A stretch of DNA of 64,000 bases from the NCBI RefSeq assembly GCF_001307105.1, contig NZ_LGYN01000012.1:1-64000 (forward strand), given 5' to 3'. Origin of the DNA: Bacillus australimaris (lineage in GTDB: Bacteria; Bacillota; Bacilli; Bacillales; Bacillaceae). Within the stretch, counting starts at the first letter, position 1; each line of letters starts with the position of its first letter. The translations under genes were made by a program, and so were the position numbers. Under the pieces are notes generated by a model. The model saw only the letters and a program-made list of their open reading frames with translations. It was not told the origin of the DNA and made no database searches. Positions 36,686-44,064 of the stretch are shown here, piece by piece.

Positions 36686-37086
36686 GTGCTTGTCCCCTTT
36701 TTTGGTAATGATCTCTCATGATCATCACCTACTGTATTTAAAATGATTTCAACTCTTGAACGCATACTATAAAACTGAGAAACTCTTAAATCGACAATCT
36801 GTAGAGGAACTTCATTGGCAATGATTTGAAGTGCTTCTTGAATATGCTGTAATCTTGGCTGAAAGATACTGACGTGCACTGGACGTATCAGCCCTTTTTC
36901 TGCGTATGTACGCTTGTTTTGACAGTCAGCTATATCAAGCGGCATGTGATCAAATAAGCGAATCTCAAGTGATAATGCGCCTTCTAATTTTTGCGGGCAT
37001 TGCGCTTTTGCAGCTAATCGTATTCTTTTCATCAATGTCTCTTTTGTTAACAAATGCTCTGCTTCAATGATTAAATGGATGACCAT
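36682..37086 (-). CDS. RusA-like protein, catalytic residues apparently lost
   Basis: A 134-residue protein. The C-terminal QIVDLRVSQFYSMRSRVEIIL fits the end of RusA Holliday-junction resolvases, and ALSLEIRLFDHMPL fits an earlier strand. The positions normally holding PDxDN and DDxQI read HVSIFQP and EVPLQI, so the metal-binding aspartates seem absent. It sits where yqaN-type genes sit before yqaO/xtrA. The start at 37086 follows GGGAG. Confidence 0.6.
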   Translation of the reverse strand: MVIHLIIEAEHLLTKETLMKRIRLAAKAQCPQKLEGALSLEIRLFDHMPLDIADCQNKRTYAEKGLIRPVHVSIFQPRLQHIQEALQIIANEVPLQIVDLRVSQFYSMRSRVEIILNTVGDDHERSLPKKGTST

Positions 37087-37188
37087 GCTATGATCTCCCG
37101 TCATCCTTCTCCCACTGACGGATGTTTTGTTCGTTTTTACTCGCTTTGAGCAAGCATTTCAAGAAAGTCATGATGTGCTTCCATCGTT

Positions 37189-37380
37189 TCACGTCTCCCT
37201 GATTCCTCCTTTTTTTGCAGCACCGACGTTTGCATTCAGGAGCTTCAGATATGTCTGCTTCTCTTCTGCTGTGGCGAAAACAAACATCGGCTTCTGATGA
37301 TGAAAGGCGATCCAGCCTCCAGCTTGGACTAAACAAAGCTGCGCTTCTTTTCTGGCATCAAACGTCAACTGATGTCTCAT
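37189..37380 (-). CDS. Small phage early protein, unknown
   Basis: A 63-residue protein (MRHQLTFDARKEAQLCLVQA..., FHHQKPMFVFATAEEKQTYLKLL). I start it at 37380 behind GGAGG; an ATG at 37428 lies inside the upstream gene without a ribosome site. Family not recognised. Part of the short early operon. Confidence 0.6.
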   Translation of the reverse strand: MRHQLTFDARKEAQLCLVQAGGWIAFHHQKPMFVFATAEEKQTYLKLLNANVGAAKKGGIRET

Positions 37381-37510
37381 CTTCTTTAGATTCCTCCAAA
37401 CTGTCCTCAATTTCTGTTTGATATCCATGTCGTTTCATGTCATATGACCAATAACTTTTTGGATATCCAAAATCATTCATCTGTGTCACCATCGGATGTT
37501 CGATATTCAT
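37358..37510 (-). CDS. Small acidic early protein (possibly YqaI-like)
   Basis: A 50-residue protein, short for gene callers. GGGGAG lies 9 bp before the ATG, and the ATG overlaps the upstream regulator stop (ATGA). The start (MNIEHPMVTQMNDFGYP) recalls skin YqaI, which also has a PMV near its N-terminus. The C-terminus is Glu/Asp/Ser-rich. Real by layout; function unknown. Confidence 0.65.
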   Translation of the reverse strand: MNIEHPMVTQMNDFGYPKSYWSYDMKRHGYQTEIEDSLEESKEDETSVDV

Positions 37511-37770
37511 TCTGTTCGTCTCCCCTTTTCTAAGAACTGCTCTCCCTCCACAAAATTACTCTTTTCGTGTAACTTTTGAGCAAAAAAAAGCTCTTGAACA
37601 CCCGTATTCAGCAAATCTGCAATACGCTTTGCTATGTCTAAGCTAGGCTTTGTTCTGCCCATTTCTATATTTGCATAGCCGCTCGTGTACTTATATCCCA
37701 ATTTTTTCGCCATATAGGTTTGTGTTTTTCCTTGCAAAATCCGTTCTTCTCGTAAATTTTCAAGTTTCAT
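37507..37770 (-). CDS. XRE-family regulator, early operon (Cro-like)
   Basis: An 87-residue protein with an N-terminal HTH (GKTQTYMAKKLGYKYTSGYANIEMGRTKPSLDIAKRIADLL, about 13-52) and a short charged tail. First gene of the early minus-strand operon, divergent from the larger XRE gene at 37929, with operator repeats between them. It may act as Cro or as a second repressor (inferred). Confidence 0.88.
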   Translation of the reverse strand: MKLENLREERILQGKTQTYMAKKLGYKYTSGYANIEMGRTKPSLDIAKRIADLLNTGVQELFFAQKLHEKSNFVEGEQFLEKGRRTE

Positions 37771-37780
37771 CTTTTCACCT

Positions 37781-37799
37781 CTTACTCAATATGTGTAAG
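37781..37799. promoter_or_regulatory. XRE operator 1
   Basis: CTTACTCA-ATA-TGTGTAAG: 8-bp arms with one mismatch, 3-bp centre. It matches the second site at 37817-37835, with starts 36 bp apart. Confidence 0.6.
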
Positions 37800-37816
37800 T
37801 TATATTCATATGATAA

Positions 37817-37835
37817 TATACACAAAATGAGTAAG
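37817..37835. promoter_or_regulatory. XRE operator 2
   Basis: TATACACA-AAA-TGAGTAAG: same half-site TTAC(T/A)CA and the same 3-bp centre as operator 1. Further half-sites (TGTGTA at 37858-37863, TTACTCA at 37899-37905) approach the plus-strand regulator. Confidence 0.6.
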
Positions 37836-37928
37836 TCAACTTATTTTTTATTCTTTTTGTGTATTTATTTATCTTTTCCGTGTAATTCATGATAAAATTT
37901 ACTCATAACATGAAAAAAGGTGTTTCCA

Positions 37929-38306
37929 ATGGATAATTTGACTGGGAAGATTTTAACTGAATTACGAGAGAAGCATGGATGGAGCAAGTCAACAGTTGCT
38001 AAAAAACTAGGATTAAAGGCGATGTCCACCTATGCAAACTGGGAATATGGCTTGAGAAAGCCTGATGGTGAAATGATTGTGAAAATCGCCGAATTATATG
38101 GGGTCTCAACCGATTATCTTCTCACAGGTAAGGACAAAGGCAGACCCGATGATGATCTTGCAGATGATCCTGATTTGCAAATTGCGTTTAAAGCCGCCTC
38201 CGATTTTTCCGAAGAAGCACGAAGACAAACCATCGATTTTATTAACTACATTAGAGAAAAAGAGAAGCAAAAAGGCCGTCAGCCAAAACCGTCCGAAGAC
38301 GAATAA
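37929..38306 (+). CDS. XRE-family prophage repressor (Xre-like)
   Basis: A 125-residue repressor. N-terminal HTH (KHGWSKSTVAKKLGLKAMSTYANWEYGLRKPDGEMIVKIAELYGVSTDYLLTG, about 16-70), then an acidic hinge and a helical tail ending KQKGRQPKPSEDE. This is the Xre/SOS-repressor layout without a LexA-type protease domain. The ATG at 37929 follows AAAAAAGGTG. No ImmA/XkdA-type partner peptidase is next to it, unlike PBSX. Confidence 0.88.
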   Translation: MDNLTGKILTELREKHGWSKSTVAKKLGLKAMSTYANWEYGLRKPDGEMIVKIAELYGVSTDYLLTGKDKGRPDDDLADDPDLQIAFKAASDFSEEARRQTIDFINYIREKEKQKGRQPKPSEDE

Positions 38307-38343
38307 TGGAACCGGCTCAATCTCTTATCATAAGCATGACTTT

Positions 38344-38367
38344 GCTGGGTATATCCCAGCTTTTTTT
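38344..38367 (+). terminator. Terminator of the repressor gene
   Basis: GCTGGG / CCCAGC stem with a TATAT loop, then seven T. Marks the right end of the recognisable prophage. Confidence 0.85.
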
Positions 38368-38496
38368 ATGCCACTTTTTCCCCCTAAAAACGACAGACAT
38401 ATGAATAAAAAATCATGTTTTTTTATTCTTCTGGTTTTATTTTCGAGAATATGTGACAATTTTCACCAAAATTACTTATTTTTTTACTAATTCTCA

Positions 38497-38525
38497 TTGA
38501 CATATAATTCTATTATTATTAATAT
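38497..38525 (+). promoter_or_regulatory. SigA promoter of the first secreted protein gene
   Basis: Perfect -35 TTGACA (38497-38502), 17 bp, -10 TAATAT (38520-38525), 30 bp before the start codon. Confidence 0.85.
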
Positions 38526-38555
38526 ATGTATATACCAAAAAAAGGAGTGTTACCG

Positions 38556-38906
38556 ATGAAAAAATTAATGACAGCTTGTACATTGTCTTTAGCTGCTGTT
38601 GGTGCTCTTACGTTCTTCCAAACTGAAGGTGCCCATGCAGCTGCACAACCTAAAGAACCAGTTATAGCAAAAGCTCCTATTATGAATAAAGTGATTACAG
38701 TGAACCGTACGCTTTCTATCGGCTCTTCAATCGCTGTCTCCCTGCCAGCAAGCCAAATTTCTGTGTCAGGTGCAACGTATGCGATTAAATTAGATCAAAC
38801 AGCTCCAAATTTCACTTGGATTCGTGCCGTACAACGCGGTTCTGTGACAGTATCTTACTATAATTCACAAGGCGAGCTTGTGATTAACTATATTACAGTT
38901 CGATAA
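38556..38906 (+). CDS. Secreted small protein, copy 1, unknown family
   Basis: A 116-residue precursor. Sec signal peptide MKKLMTACTLSLAAVGALTF with an AHA-A type cleavage near residue 30. The mature part is about 85 residues, beta-rich and almost without cysteine. AAAAAAGGAGTG precedes the start. The next gene is a paralogue: signal peptide and mature N-terminus are nearly identical, the middle differs, and APNFTWI and the end are again similar. Own promoter and terminator. Function unknown; beside the prophage repressor. Confidence 0.8.
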   Translation: MKKLMTACTLSLAAVGALTFFQTEGAHAAAQPKEPVIAKAPIMNKVITVNRTLSIGSSIAVSLPASQISVSGATYAIKLDQTAPNFTWIRAVQRGSVTVSYYNSQGELVINYITVR

Positions 38907-38931
38907 GCAATCTAGCTATATTAAAAGGCGA

Positions 38932-38973
38932 TGACAATCCCACTTTTACAAAGAGGGATTGTCACATTTTTTT
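38932..38973 (+). terminator. Terminator of secreted protein gene 1
   Basis: TGACAATCCC / GGGATTGTCA, 10-bp perfect stem, then a T-run (38967-38973). Confidence 0.88.
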
Positions 38974-39106
38974 AGTAAAAACATTATGTTTTTTACACTG
39001 AACAGGGTTCTTTCCATGTCCAGTTTGCTATTTTTTAAGATTCATGTCAGCGTAAGTACGCATAGATTACTATTAATGCCATTTTTACCAAAAAGGAGTG
39101 TTATCG

Positions 39107-39460
39107 ATGAAAAAATTTATGAAAGCTTGTACACTATCTTTAGCTGCTTTAAGTGCTCTTACGTTCTCTCAAACTGAAGGTGCTCATGCAGCTGCTCAGC
39201 CAAAAGAACAAGTTATAGCAAAAGCTCCTATTATGAATAAAGTAATTACGATCGACCGTAAAGAGAAGGTAGGATGGTCTGGTGCTTTTTCAATTCCAAT
39301 CAGTAAAATAACTTTATCCGGTGATACAGATGCTGTTGAGCTGAAACAAACTGCTCCAAATTTCACTTGGATTTACTATTTAAAACCCGGCTTTGTTAAA
39401 GTATCTTATCTAAATTCAGATGGTGAACTTGTAGTTAACAACTATACCATTACCTACTAA
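39107..39460 (+). CDS. Secreted small protein, copy 2, unknown family
   Basis: A 117-residue paralogue of the gene at 38556, with the same ribosome site context (AAAAAGGAGTGTTA), signal peptide and mature start (KAPIMNKVIT). The centre is different (KEKVGWSGAFSIPISKITLSGDTDAVELK), then APNFTWI again. A tandem duplication followed by divergence of the core. No clear promoter seen in the 130 bp before it. Confidence 0.8.
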   Translation: MKKFMKACTLSLAALSALTFSQTEGAHAAAQPKEQVIAKAPIMNKVITIDRKEKVGWSGAFSIPISKITLSGDTDAVELKQTAPNFTWIYYLKPGFVKVSYLNSDGELVVNNYTITY

Positions 39461-39484
39461 AACTCTTTTAAATTTATTAAACTC

Positions 39485-39510
39485 AAGGCGATGACATCAT
39501 TCATCGCCTT
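39485..39510 (+). terminator. Hairpin after secreted protein gene 2
   Basis: AAGGCGATGA / TCATCGCCTT, 10-bp perfect stem, 6-nt loop, followed only by TAATAA. Terminator strength uncertain. Confidence 0.6.
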
Positions 39511-39573
39511 TAATAATGTGACAATTCTCTAAAACCAGCTAGACATTCAATTCTTGCTATAGACCAACCAATA

Positions 39574-39602
39574 TGTTAACTTTCAATTATAATAAGTTGA
39601 TA
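39574..39602 (+). promoter_or_regulatory. BirA-like biotin operator upstream of bioB
   Basis: TGTTAAC (39574-39580), 15 bp, GTTGATA (39596-39602). The left arm equals the B. subtilis bio operator arm as I recall it; the right arm differs at two positions. A TATAAT (39588-39593) lies between the arms, so bound BirA would block transcription. Confidence 0.55.
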
Positions 39603-39615
39603 TATTAAGGGGCTG

Positions 39616-40614
39616 ATGATGATAAAATACATATCTTTGTCTTGGGAAGCGATAGCAAAGAAAGCGCTAAAAAATGAGCCGATCACGGTGCAAGAGGGTC
39701 TAGACATTCTTGAAGCTGACGATAGAGAATTGTTACCTATCATGCACGCAGCCTATCAAGTGAGATTTCATTTTTTTCAAAATAAGGTGAAATTAAATAT
39801 GATTTTTAACGCAAAAAGTGGATATTGTCCTGAGAACTGCGGGTATTGTTCACAGTCGATCATTTCAAAGGCACCGGTTGAAAAATACACGATGCTTGAT
39901 CAAAAAACCATTGTGGCTGGTGCGCGTGAGGCGCTTAAAAGAAAAGCTGGGACTTATTGTATTGTGGCAAGCGGGAGAGCACCTTCTCACAGGGAATTAG
40001 ATGAGGTGACTGCAGCAGTGAAGGAGATCACTGACACGATGCCTTTGAAGGTGTGTGCCTGTCTTGGGCTATTAAATGAAGATAAAGCGAAGCGGCTGAA
40101 GGAAGCGGGTGTTCATCGGTATAATCATAATATCAATACACATCATGACCACCATGATCAAATTACGACAACTCATACATATGATGACCGCGTTTCGACC
40201 ATTGAGCAGGTCAAACAGTCGGGTATGTCACCTTGCTCAGGTGTCATTATTGGAATGGGGGAAACCAATCAGCAAATCGTTGAAATGGCTTTTGCACTCA
40301 GAGCACTTGATGCGGATTCAATCCCTGTCAACTTTCTTCATGCCATTGAGGGAACACCGCTTGAGCATCAAGAACGAACACACCCGATCAAAGCATTGAA
40401 AGTGCTGGCACTGATGAGATTGGTCAATCCAACAAAGGAGATTCGCGTATCTGGAGGAAGAGAGTTTAATTTACGGACACTCCAGCCGCTCGCACTTTAT
40501 GCGGCGAATTCTATTTTCGTTGGCGATTATTTAACAACAAAAGGCCAGCAGGTCCAAATGGATCACCACATCATTGAAGATTTAGGTTTCGAAATAGAAG
40601 AATGTGCGTTATAA
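39616..40614 (+). CDS. bioB: Biotin synthase BioB
   Basis: A 332-residue radical SAM enzyme. The CxxxCxxC motif for the 4Fe-4S cluster is at Cys71, Cys75 and Cys78 (CPENCGYC). The family blocks NHNINTH, GETNQQ, FLHAIEGTPL and SGGREFNLR follow. It inserts sulphur into dethiobiotin. It stands alone with its own operator and terminator instead of in a bio operon, and lies at the edge of an accessory block. Confidence 0.94.
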   Translation: MMIKYISLSWEAIAKKALKNEPITVQEGLDILEADDRELLPIMHAAYQVRFHFFQNKVKLNMIFNAKSGYCPENCGYCSQSIISKAPVEKYTMLDQKTIVAGAREALKRKAGTYCIVASGRAPSHRELDEVTAAVKEITDTMPLKVCACLGLLNEDKAKRLKEAGVHRYNHNINTHHDHHDQITTTHTYDDRVSTIEQVKQSGMSPCSGVIIGMGETNQQIVEMAFALRALDADSIPVNFLHAIEGTPLEHQERTHPIKALKVLALMRLVNPTKEIRVSGGREFNLRTLQPLALYAANSIFVGDYLTTKGQQVQMDHHIIEDLGFEIEECAL

Positions 40615-40644
40615 AAAAGTCTGCCGGTGAATCGGCAGACTTTT
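40615..40644. terminator. Bidirectional terminator, bioB / yvgO-like gene
   Basis: AAAAGTCTGCCG / CGGCAGACTTTT, 12-bp perfect stem between convergent genes. Confidence 0.9.
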
Positions 40645-40653
40645 AACGATAGA

Positions 40654-41127
40654 TTAGAATCTTTTATGGAAATCGACAGTTCCGCTTCCATCTTCACGAT
40701 CAAAGCTGCCAACAAACGTCCAGTTAATATATCCACCGTCACCATTGTTGACAAACGTACCATCTTCAAATACCCAAATACCAAATGTAATCCCGTCATA
40801 TTCAACACTATCATAGTAGACAACATTGTTCAGTCCACTAAAGTCATGATCTTGGCTTAAATTCTGGACAACAACGTTGTAGTTTTGACCTGCTTCATAG
40901 AATGCACTGTATGCCGCATTTTTTACGAATCCATCACGATTTTGAGATGATTTGACTGCTTGTTCGATTTTATCTGCGATGGCTACTGGATCAATAGAGA
41001 CACTTCCATCAACACCTGTTGTCGTAGCGGCTTCAGCTGTTTGACCAAAAGTCGTAAGAGATAGAGGGGCAGCAACCATTGACGTAGCGATGACAGAACC
41101 AACAAACATTTTGCTTGTTTTTCTCAT
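40654..41127 (-). CDS. Secreted stress protein, YvgO-like
   Basis: A 157-residue precursor with a Sec signal peptide (cleavage near AEA-A, about residue 34). The mature part contains IADKIEQAVKSSQNRDGFVKN and YDGITFGIWVFEDGTFVNNGDGGYINWTF, which fits YvgO of B. subtilis, a general stress protein. AAAGGAGGAG precedes the start. A SigB-type promoter lies upstream at 41165-41189. Molecular role unknown. Confidence 0.85.
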   Translation of the reverse strand: MRKTSKMFVGSVIATSMVAAPLSLTTFGQTAEAATTTGVDGSVSIDPVAIADKIEQAVKSSQNRDGFVKNAAYSAFYEAGQNYNVVVQNLSQDHDFSGLNNVVYYDSVEYDGITFGIWVFEDGTFVNNGDGGYINWTFVGSFDREDGSGTVDFHKRF

Positions 41128-41164
41128 TATTTCTAACTCCTCCTTTAATTGGTATGTTTATGTA

Positions 41165-41189
41165 CTACCCCTTTCTCTATCTCTTAAAC
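41165..41189 (-). promoter_or_regulatory. SigB promoter of the YvgO-like gene
   Basis: Minus-strand GTTTAA (41184-41189), 13 bp, GGGTAG (41165-41170). It matches the SigB consensus GTTTAA-N12-14-GGGTAT in all but the last base, 38 bp before the gene. Confidence 0.8.
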
Positions 41190-41261
41190 ACTAATTTATG
41201 AAAAAAATTCTGTTTCTACCAATTAAGAGGGTGTTTTTACTGTATAAAGAGGTGGAATAAC

Positions 41262-41291
41262 AAAAAAACTACTCTTTAGAAAGAGTAGTTT
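41262..41291 (-). terminator. Terminator of uppP
   Basis: AAACTACTCTT / AAGAGTAGTTT with a 4-nt loop and a T-run on the minus strand. Confidence 0.88.
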
Positions 41292-41297
41292 CCAGTA

Positions 41298-42131
41298 TTA
41301 CATGAAAAGGATAAATAAAATCACACCTAGGATGATTCGGTATATCGCAAAAGGCACCAGTTTGATTTTATTGATCAGTTTTAGGAAGAAGCGAACAACG
41401 AATAGAGCCACAACAAACGCACTCACAAAGCCGACGATAAAGAATGGCAGCATGTCTGTTGTTAAATATTCAGCATTTTTCACAAGGGTTAACAAGCTTG
41501 CTCCCGCCATAATCGGCATCGCCATGATAAATGTGAAGTCAGCCGCAGCCCGGTGATTCAAACCAAGAATAACTCCACCTGCGATCGTAGAACCTGAGCG
41601 TGAGAAGCCTGGCCATAATGCCAAACATTGAAACAGTCCGATATAAAGTGCCTGTCTGTACGTCATGTTATCGACTGAGCTTGTTTCTGTTTTACGTTTA
41701 TTGATCCAGTCAGCGACAAGCATCAGCACTGCCCCTAAAATCAAACCGACAGCGACTGTTCTGACGTCGAACAAGTATTTATCAATATAATCTTCAAATA
41801 AGAATCCTAAAATAACGGCTGGAACAAGTCCAACAGCAATTTGGGCGATGGTCAGCTTATGCCCGCTGCGCTTTTGTTCTTCCGTGATATTTTTCTTTAA
41901 GCCCAATAAGTTTAGAATACGATCTTTGAACACGATCATGACAGCTAAAATAGAGCCTAACTGAATCACGACTTTAAATGTGTTAGCCGCTTCTGGCGTA
42001 ATAATCTCCTTCGATTTTAACCAAAGATCATCGACAATGATCATGTGACCTGTAGATGAGACAGGTGCATACTCCGTTAATCCTTCGACAATTCCTAAAA
42101 CCAGTGCCACGAATAAATCCCATAGATTCAT
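41298..42131 (-). CDS. uppP: Undecaprenyl-diphosphatase UppP (BacA/YubB)
   Basis: A 277-residue polytopic membrane enzyme. Family motifs are GIVEGLTEYAPVSSTGHMII (residues 12-31) and PGFSRSGSTIAGG (near 180). It recycles the lipid carrier for wall synthesis by dephosphorylating undecaprenyl pyrophosphate. The start at 42131 follows AAAGGAAAG. Confidence 0.95.
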   Translation of the reverse strand: MNLWDLFVALVLGIVEGLTEYAPVSSTGHMIIVDDLWLKSKEIITPEAANTFKVVIQLGSILAVMIVFKDRILNLLGLKKNITEEQKRSGHKLTIAQIAVGLVPAVILGFLFEDYIDKYLFDVRTVAVGLILGAVLMLVADWINKRKTETSSVDNMTYRQALYIGLFQCLALWPGFSRSGSTIAGGVILGLNHRAAADFTFIMAMPIMAGASLLTLVKNAEYLTTDMLPFFIVGFVSAFVVALFVVRFFLKLINKIKLVPFAIYRIILGVILFILFM

Positions 42132-42189
42132 GATTTTCTTTCCTTTCAATTCTGATCTTTTGAAGCAGGGCTAACATCTATGTCCACAT

Positions 42190-42224
42190 AAAGACAAGCT
42201 TCCTTCATCGAAAGCTCGTCTTTA
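42190..42224. terminator. Hairpin after yubA
   Basis: AAAGACAAGCTT pairs with AAGCTCGTCTTT (one mismatch or wobble) between yubA and uppP. T-run short on the minus strand. Confidence 0.6.
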
Positions 42225-42259
42225 TGATACTATATTTTTTTCAAAAAAAGATTATGACA

Positions 42260-43402
42260 TCAAACCTTTTCTTCTTTATACAAATTGGATCGCATTTTGA
42301 ACCAATCAAATAAGTGGGTTGTGATGACCTTTAGAACGGCATATGTCGGAATCGCAACAATGATGCCGATTACGCTGAACAGTTTACCAGCTGTTAATAG
42401 AACGAAAATGATCGTGATTGGGTGAATATGAAGATTTTTCCCCATTACCTGAGGAGAAATAAATTTCCCTTCAATGAGCTGAACCACTGTCCAAACAATG
42501 ATGAGTTTTAACAGCATCACTGGTGACGTCACAAGTGCAATCACAATCGCTGGTGTAATCGCAATCGTTGGACCTAAGTAAGGCACTACACTCGTACATG
42601 CCGCAATAATAGCGAGGAGCAGCGCATAGTCAAGTCCAATGATCAAATATCCGATTAAAAGAAGAAAACCGATACAGAAGCTGACAATGATCTGTCCACG
42701 AATATACGAGCTCAAGCGATGGTTCATTTCGTGAAGCACGATATGTGTATGTTCTCTCAGCTTATTCGGAATAAATTTCAAGAAATAGTCAGGCAGCTTT
42801 TTGCCGTCTTTTAATAGATAAAACAGAATGAACGGCACAGTCACGATCGAGATGATGACTTCTGTGAGCGCTCCTAAGAATGTTCCTACACCGGTAAAGG
42901 TGCTTTCCAAAATCTTCGTTGCTTGACTGGATGCTTTACTAACCAATTCAGACACGTTAAAGTTCATCGTCTTCTGTACTTGATTAATAAAGTTACTTCC
43001 TGTTAAATGTCTAATTTGATCTTCTACCGTATCGACGTATTTCGGAAGGTTATGAAATAGACTCATGGTTTGAGCTTGTAAAAAAGGAATAATGGACACG
43101 ATGGTCACAGTAATAACCCCAATAATGACAATATATAAAAGCAAAATGGAATAGATCCGCTTGATTCTTGCTTTCTCTAACAAATTGACAATCGGATTTA
43201 ATAAATAATACACGACCCCCGTTAAAATGATCGGTAAGGCAATGGTTTTGATGAGTACAATGAGCGGTGTGAAAATAAATGATGTTTTCATGAAAACAAG
43301 GATATTCAATCCGATTAATAGCAGGATGAGTAAAAAGAGAACAAACTTGTTATCAAGAAAAAATTTTCTAAATCGACTGCTCCACATTTGCATAGAATTC
43401 AT
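42260..43402 (-). CDS. yubA: AI-2E family transporter YubA
   Basis: A 380-residue membrane protein with seven to eight helices and the AI-2E/PerM pattern ([58 protein letters not shown]). Substrate unknown in this subfamily. GGAGGAACG places the start at 43402, not at 43444. Synteny with yubB supports the name. Confidence 0.9.
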   Translation of the reverse strand: MNSMQMWSSRFRKFFLDNKFVLFLLILLLIGLNILVFMKTSFIFTPLIVLIKTIALPIILTGVVYYLLNPIVNLLEKARIKRIYSILLLYIVIIGVITVTIVSIIPFLQAQTMSLFHNLPKYVDTVEDQIRHLTGSNFINQVQKTMNFNVSELVSKASSQATKILESTFTGVGTFLGALTEVIISIVTVPFILFYLLKDGKKLPDYFLKFIPNKLREHTHIVLHEMNHRLSSYIRGQIIVSFCIGFLLLIGYLIIGLDYALLLAIIAACTSVVPYLGPTIAITPAIVIALVTSPVMLLKLIIVWTVVQLIEGKFISPQVMGKNLHIHPITIIFVLLTAGKLFSVIGIIVAIPTYAVLKVITTHLFDWFKMRSNLYKEEKV

Positions 43403-43465
43403 ATCGTTCCTCCAAACACGAGCTATTTTATGAGTATTGTACACTACTTGATCATGATATGGTGG

Positions 43466-43864
43466 TCATTGTTTCAGCTTTTCATCCCATTTTGCAATGG
43501 ACATTGCCCAACCAATGAGAATCGGCTGTCCAATCAGCCTCAACCATAACACGGCTCGTTCTGTACTTTCTTGACCTGGGAATGGTATTCCCTCTCGTGC
43601 AGCAAATAAGTTTGCAGGGAAAATAAGCACAAGATAGACAGCAATGGATTTTGCCGCAGCGCCCCTGACATTTGGCAGAAGCAGAAGCAGCAGCATAGCC
43701 AGCAGCCATTCAAGGCAAGCAGTCAAATAGACCATCACATATGGAAATGGCCAGCCTGACATCATGCGGGCAAAACCACTAGGCTCTATCACATGAAACA
43801 TACCGGCTGCTATAAATAAAAGCGCAAAGACGTATGTACTTCCTACATGCAGGACGCGCTTCAT
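43466..43864 (-). CDS. DoxX-like membrane protein
   Basis: A 132-residue protein with four hydrophobic helices. N-terminal YVFALLFIAAGMFHVIEPSGFARMM and central CLEWLLAMLLLLL are typical of the DoxX-like family. Reaction unknown; relatives are linked to thiol and oxidative stress. Monocistronic by position. Confidence 0.78.
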   Translation of the reverse strand: MKRVLHVGSTYVFALLFIAAGMFHVIEPSGFARMMSGWPFPYVMVYLTACLEWLLAMLLLLLLPNVRGAAAKSIAVYLVLIFPANLFAAREGIPFPGQESTERAVLWLRLIGQPILIGWAMSIAKWDEKLKQ

Positions 43865-44031
43865 GTTCGTTTCCTCCTCTCCCTTCTATCTGAGTATTAC
43901 CCGAAGAAGGAAGAAACTACCCACTTTTCGTACATTTATATCCTTTATGTAAGACGCAACAACCCATATAAAGGTTTCATCCGCTTCTCAACAAAAAGAA
44001 TATTCTTTCATACAAACGCTTTCAAAGCATG

Positions 44032-44037
44032 TATAAT
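44032..44037 (+). promoter_or_regulatory. -10 box of yulF
   Basis: TATAAT 28 bp before the yulF start. No good -35 at 17 bp. The 200-bp gap before it shows only a weak cre-like sequence and no gene. Confidence 0.5.
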
Positions 44038-44064
44038 CAGAGAAAAGCAGAAGGAGGGAATGAC

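Larger units (their letters stand above)
8749..38370 (-). mobile_element. PBSX-like defective prophage / tailocin-like element
   Basis: A contiguous set of PBSX/skin-type genes in canonical order: regulators, xtrA, xpf, xtmAB, xkdE-F-G, head-completion genes, sheath xkdK, tube xkdM, chaperone xkdN, tape measure xkdO, xkdP-U, fibres, holins and amidase. No integrase, excisionase, primase, helicase or DnaC-like gene is present. PBSX itself packages random host DNA and kills competitors; a similar role is inferred. Borders are approximate; I found no att repeats. Confidence 0.9.

Noticed and set aside
37088-37336. 82-codon frame between the small early genes and the RusA-like gene
   Set aside because: Most of it overlaps the better-supported gene at 37189-37380 in another frame; only its last 27 codons lie in a gap and they lack a ribosome site. 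A 15-codon frame at about 37140-37185 is also unsupported.
8368-38400. tRNA-Ala 3' end as phage attachment site
   Set aside because: I looked for a copy of the T-arm/acceptor end near the repressor end of the prophage and found none; no integrase is present either.
40109-40200. His-rich stretch of BioB as a metal-binding insertion
   Set aside because: The NHNINTHHDHHDQI region coincides with the conserved NHN-type block of biotin synthases; only a few extra histidines, not an inserted domain.
44009-44024. cre-like sequence upstream of yulF
   Set aside because: On the minus strand TGAAAGCGTTTGTA matches the left half of a CcpA site but misses two defined bases in the right half; too weak to call.
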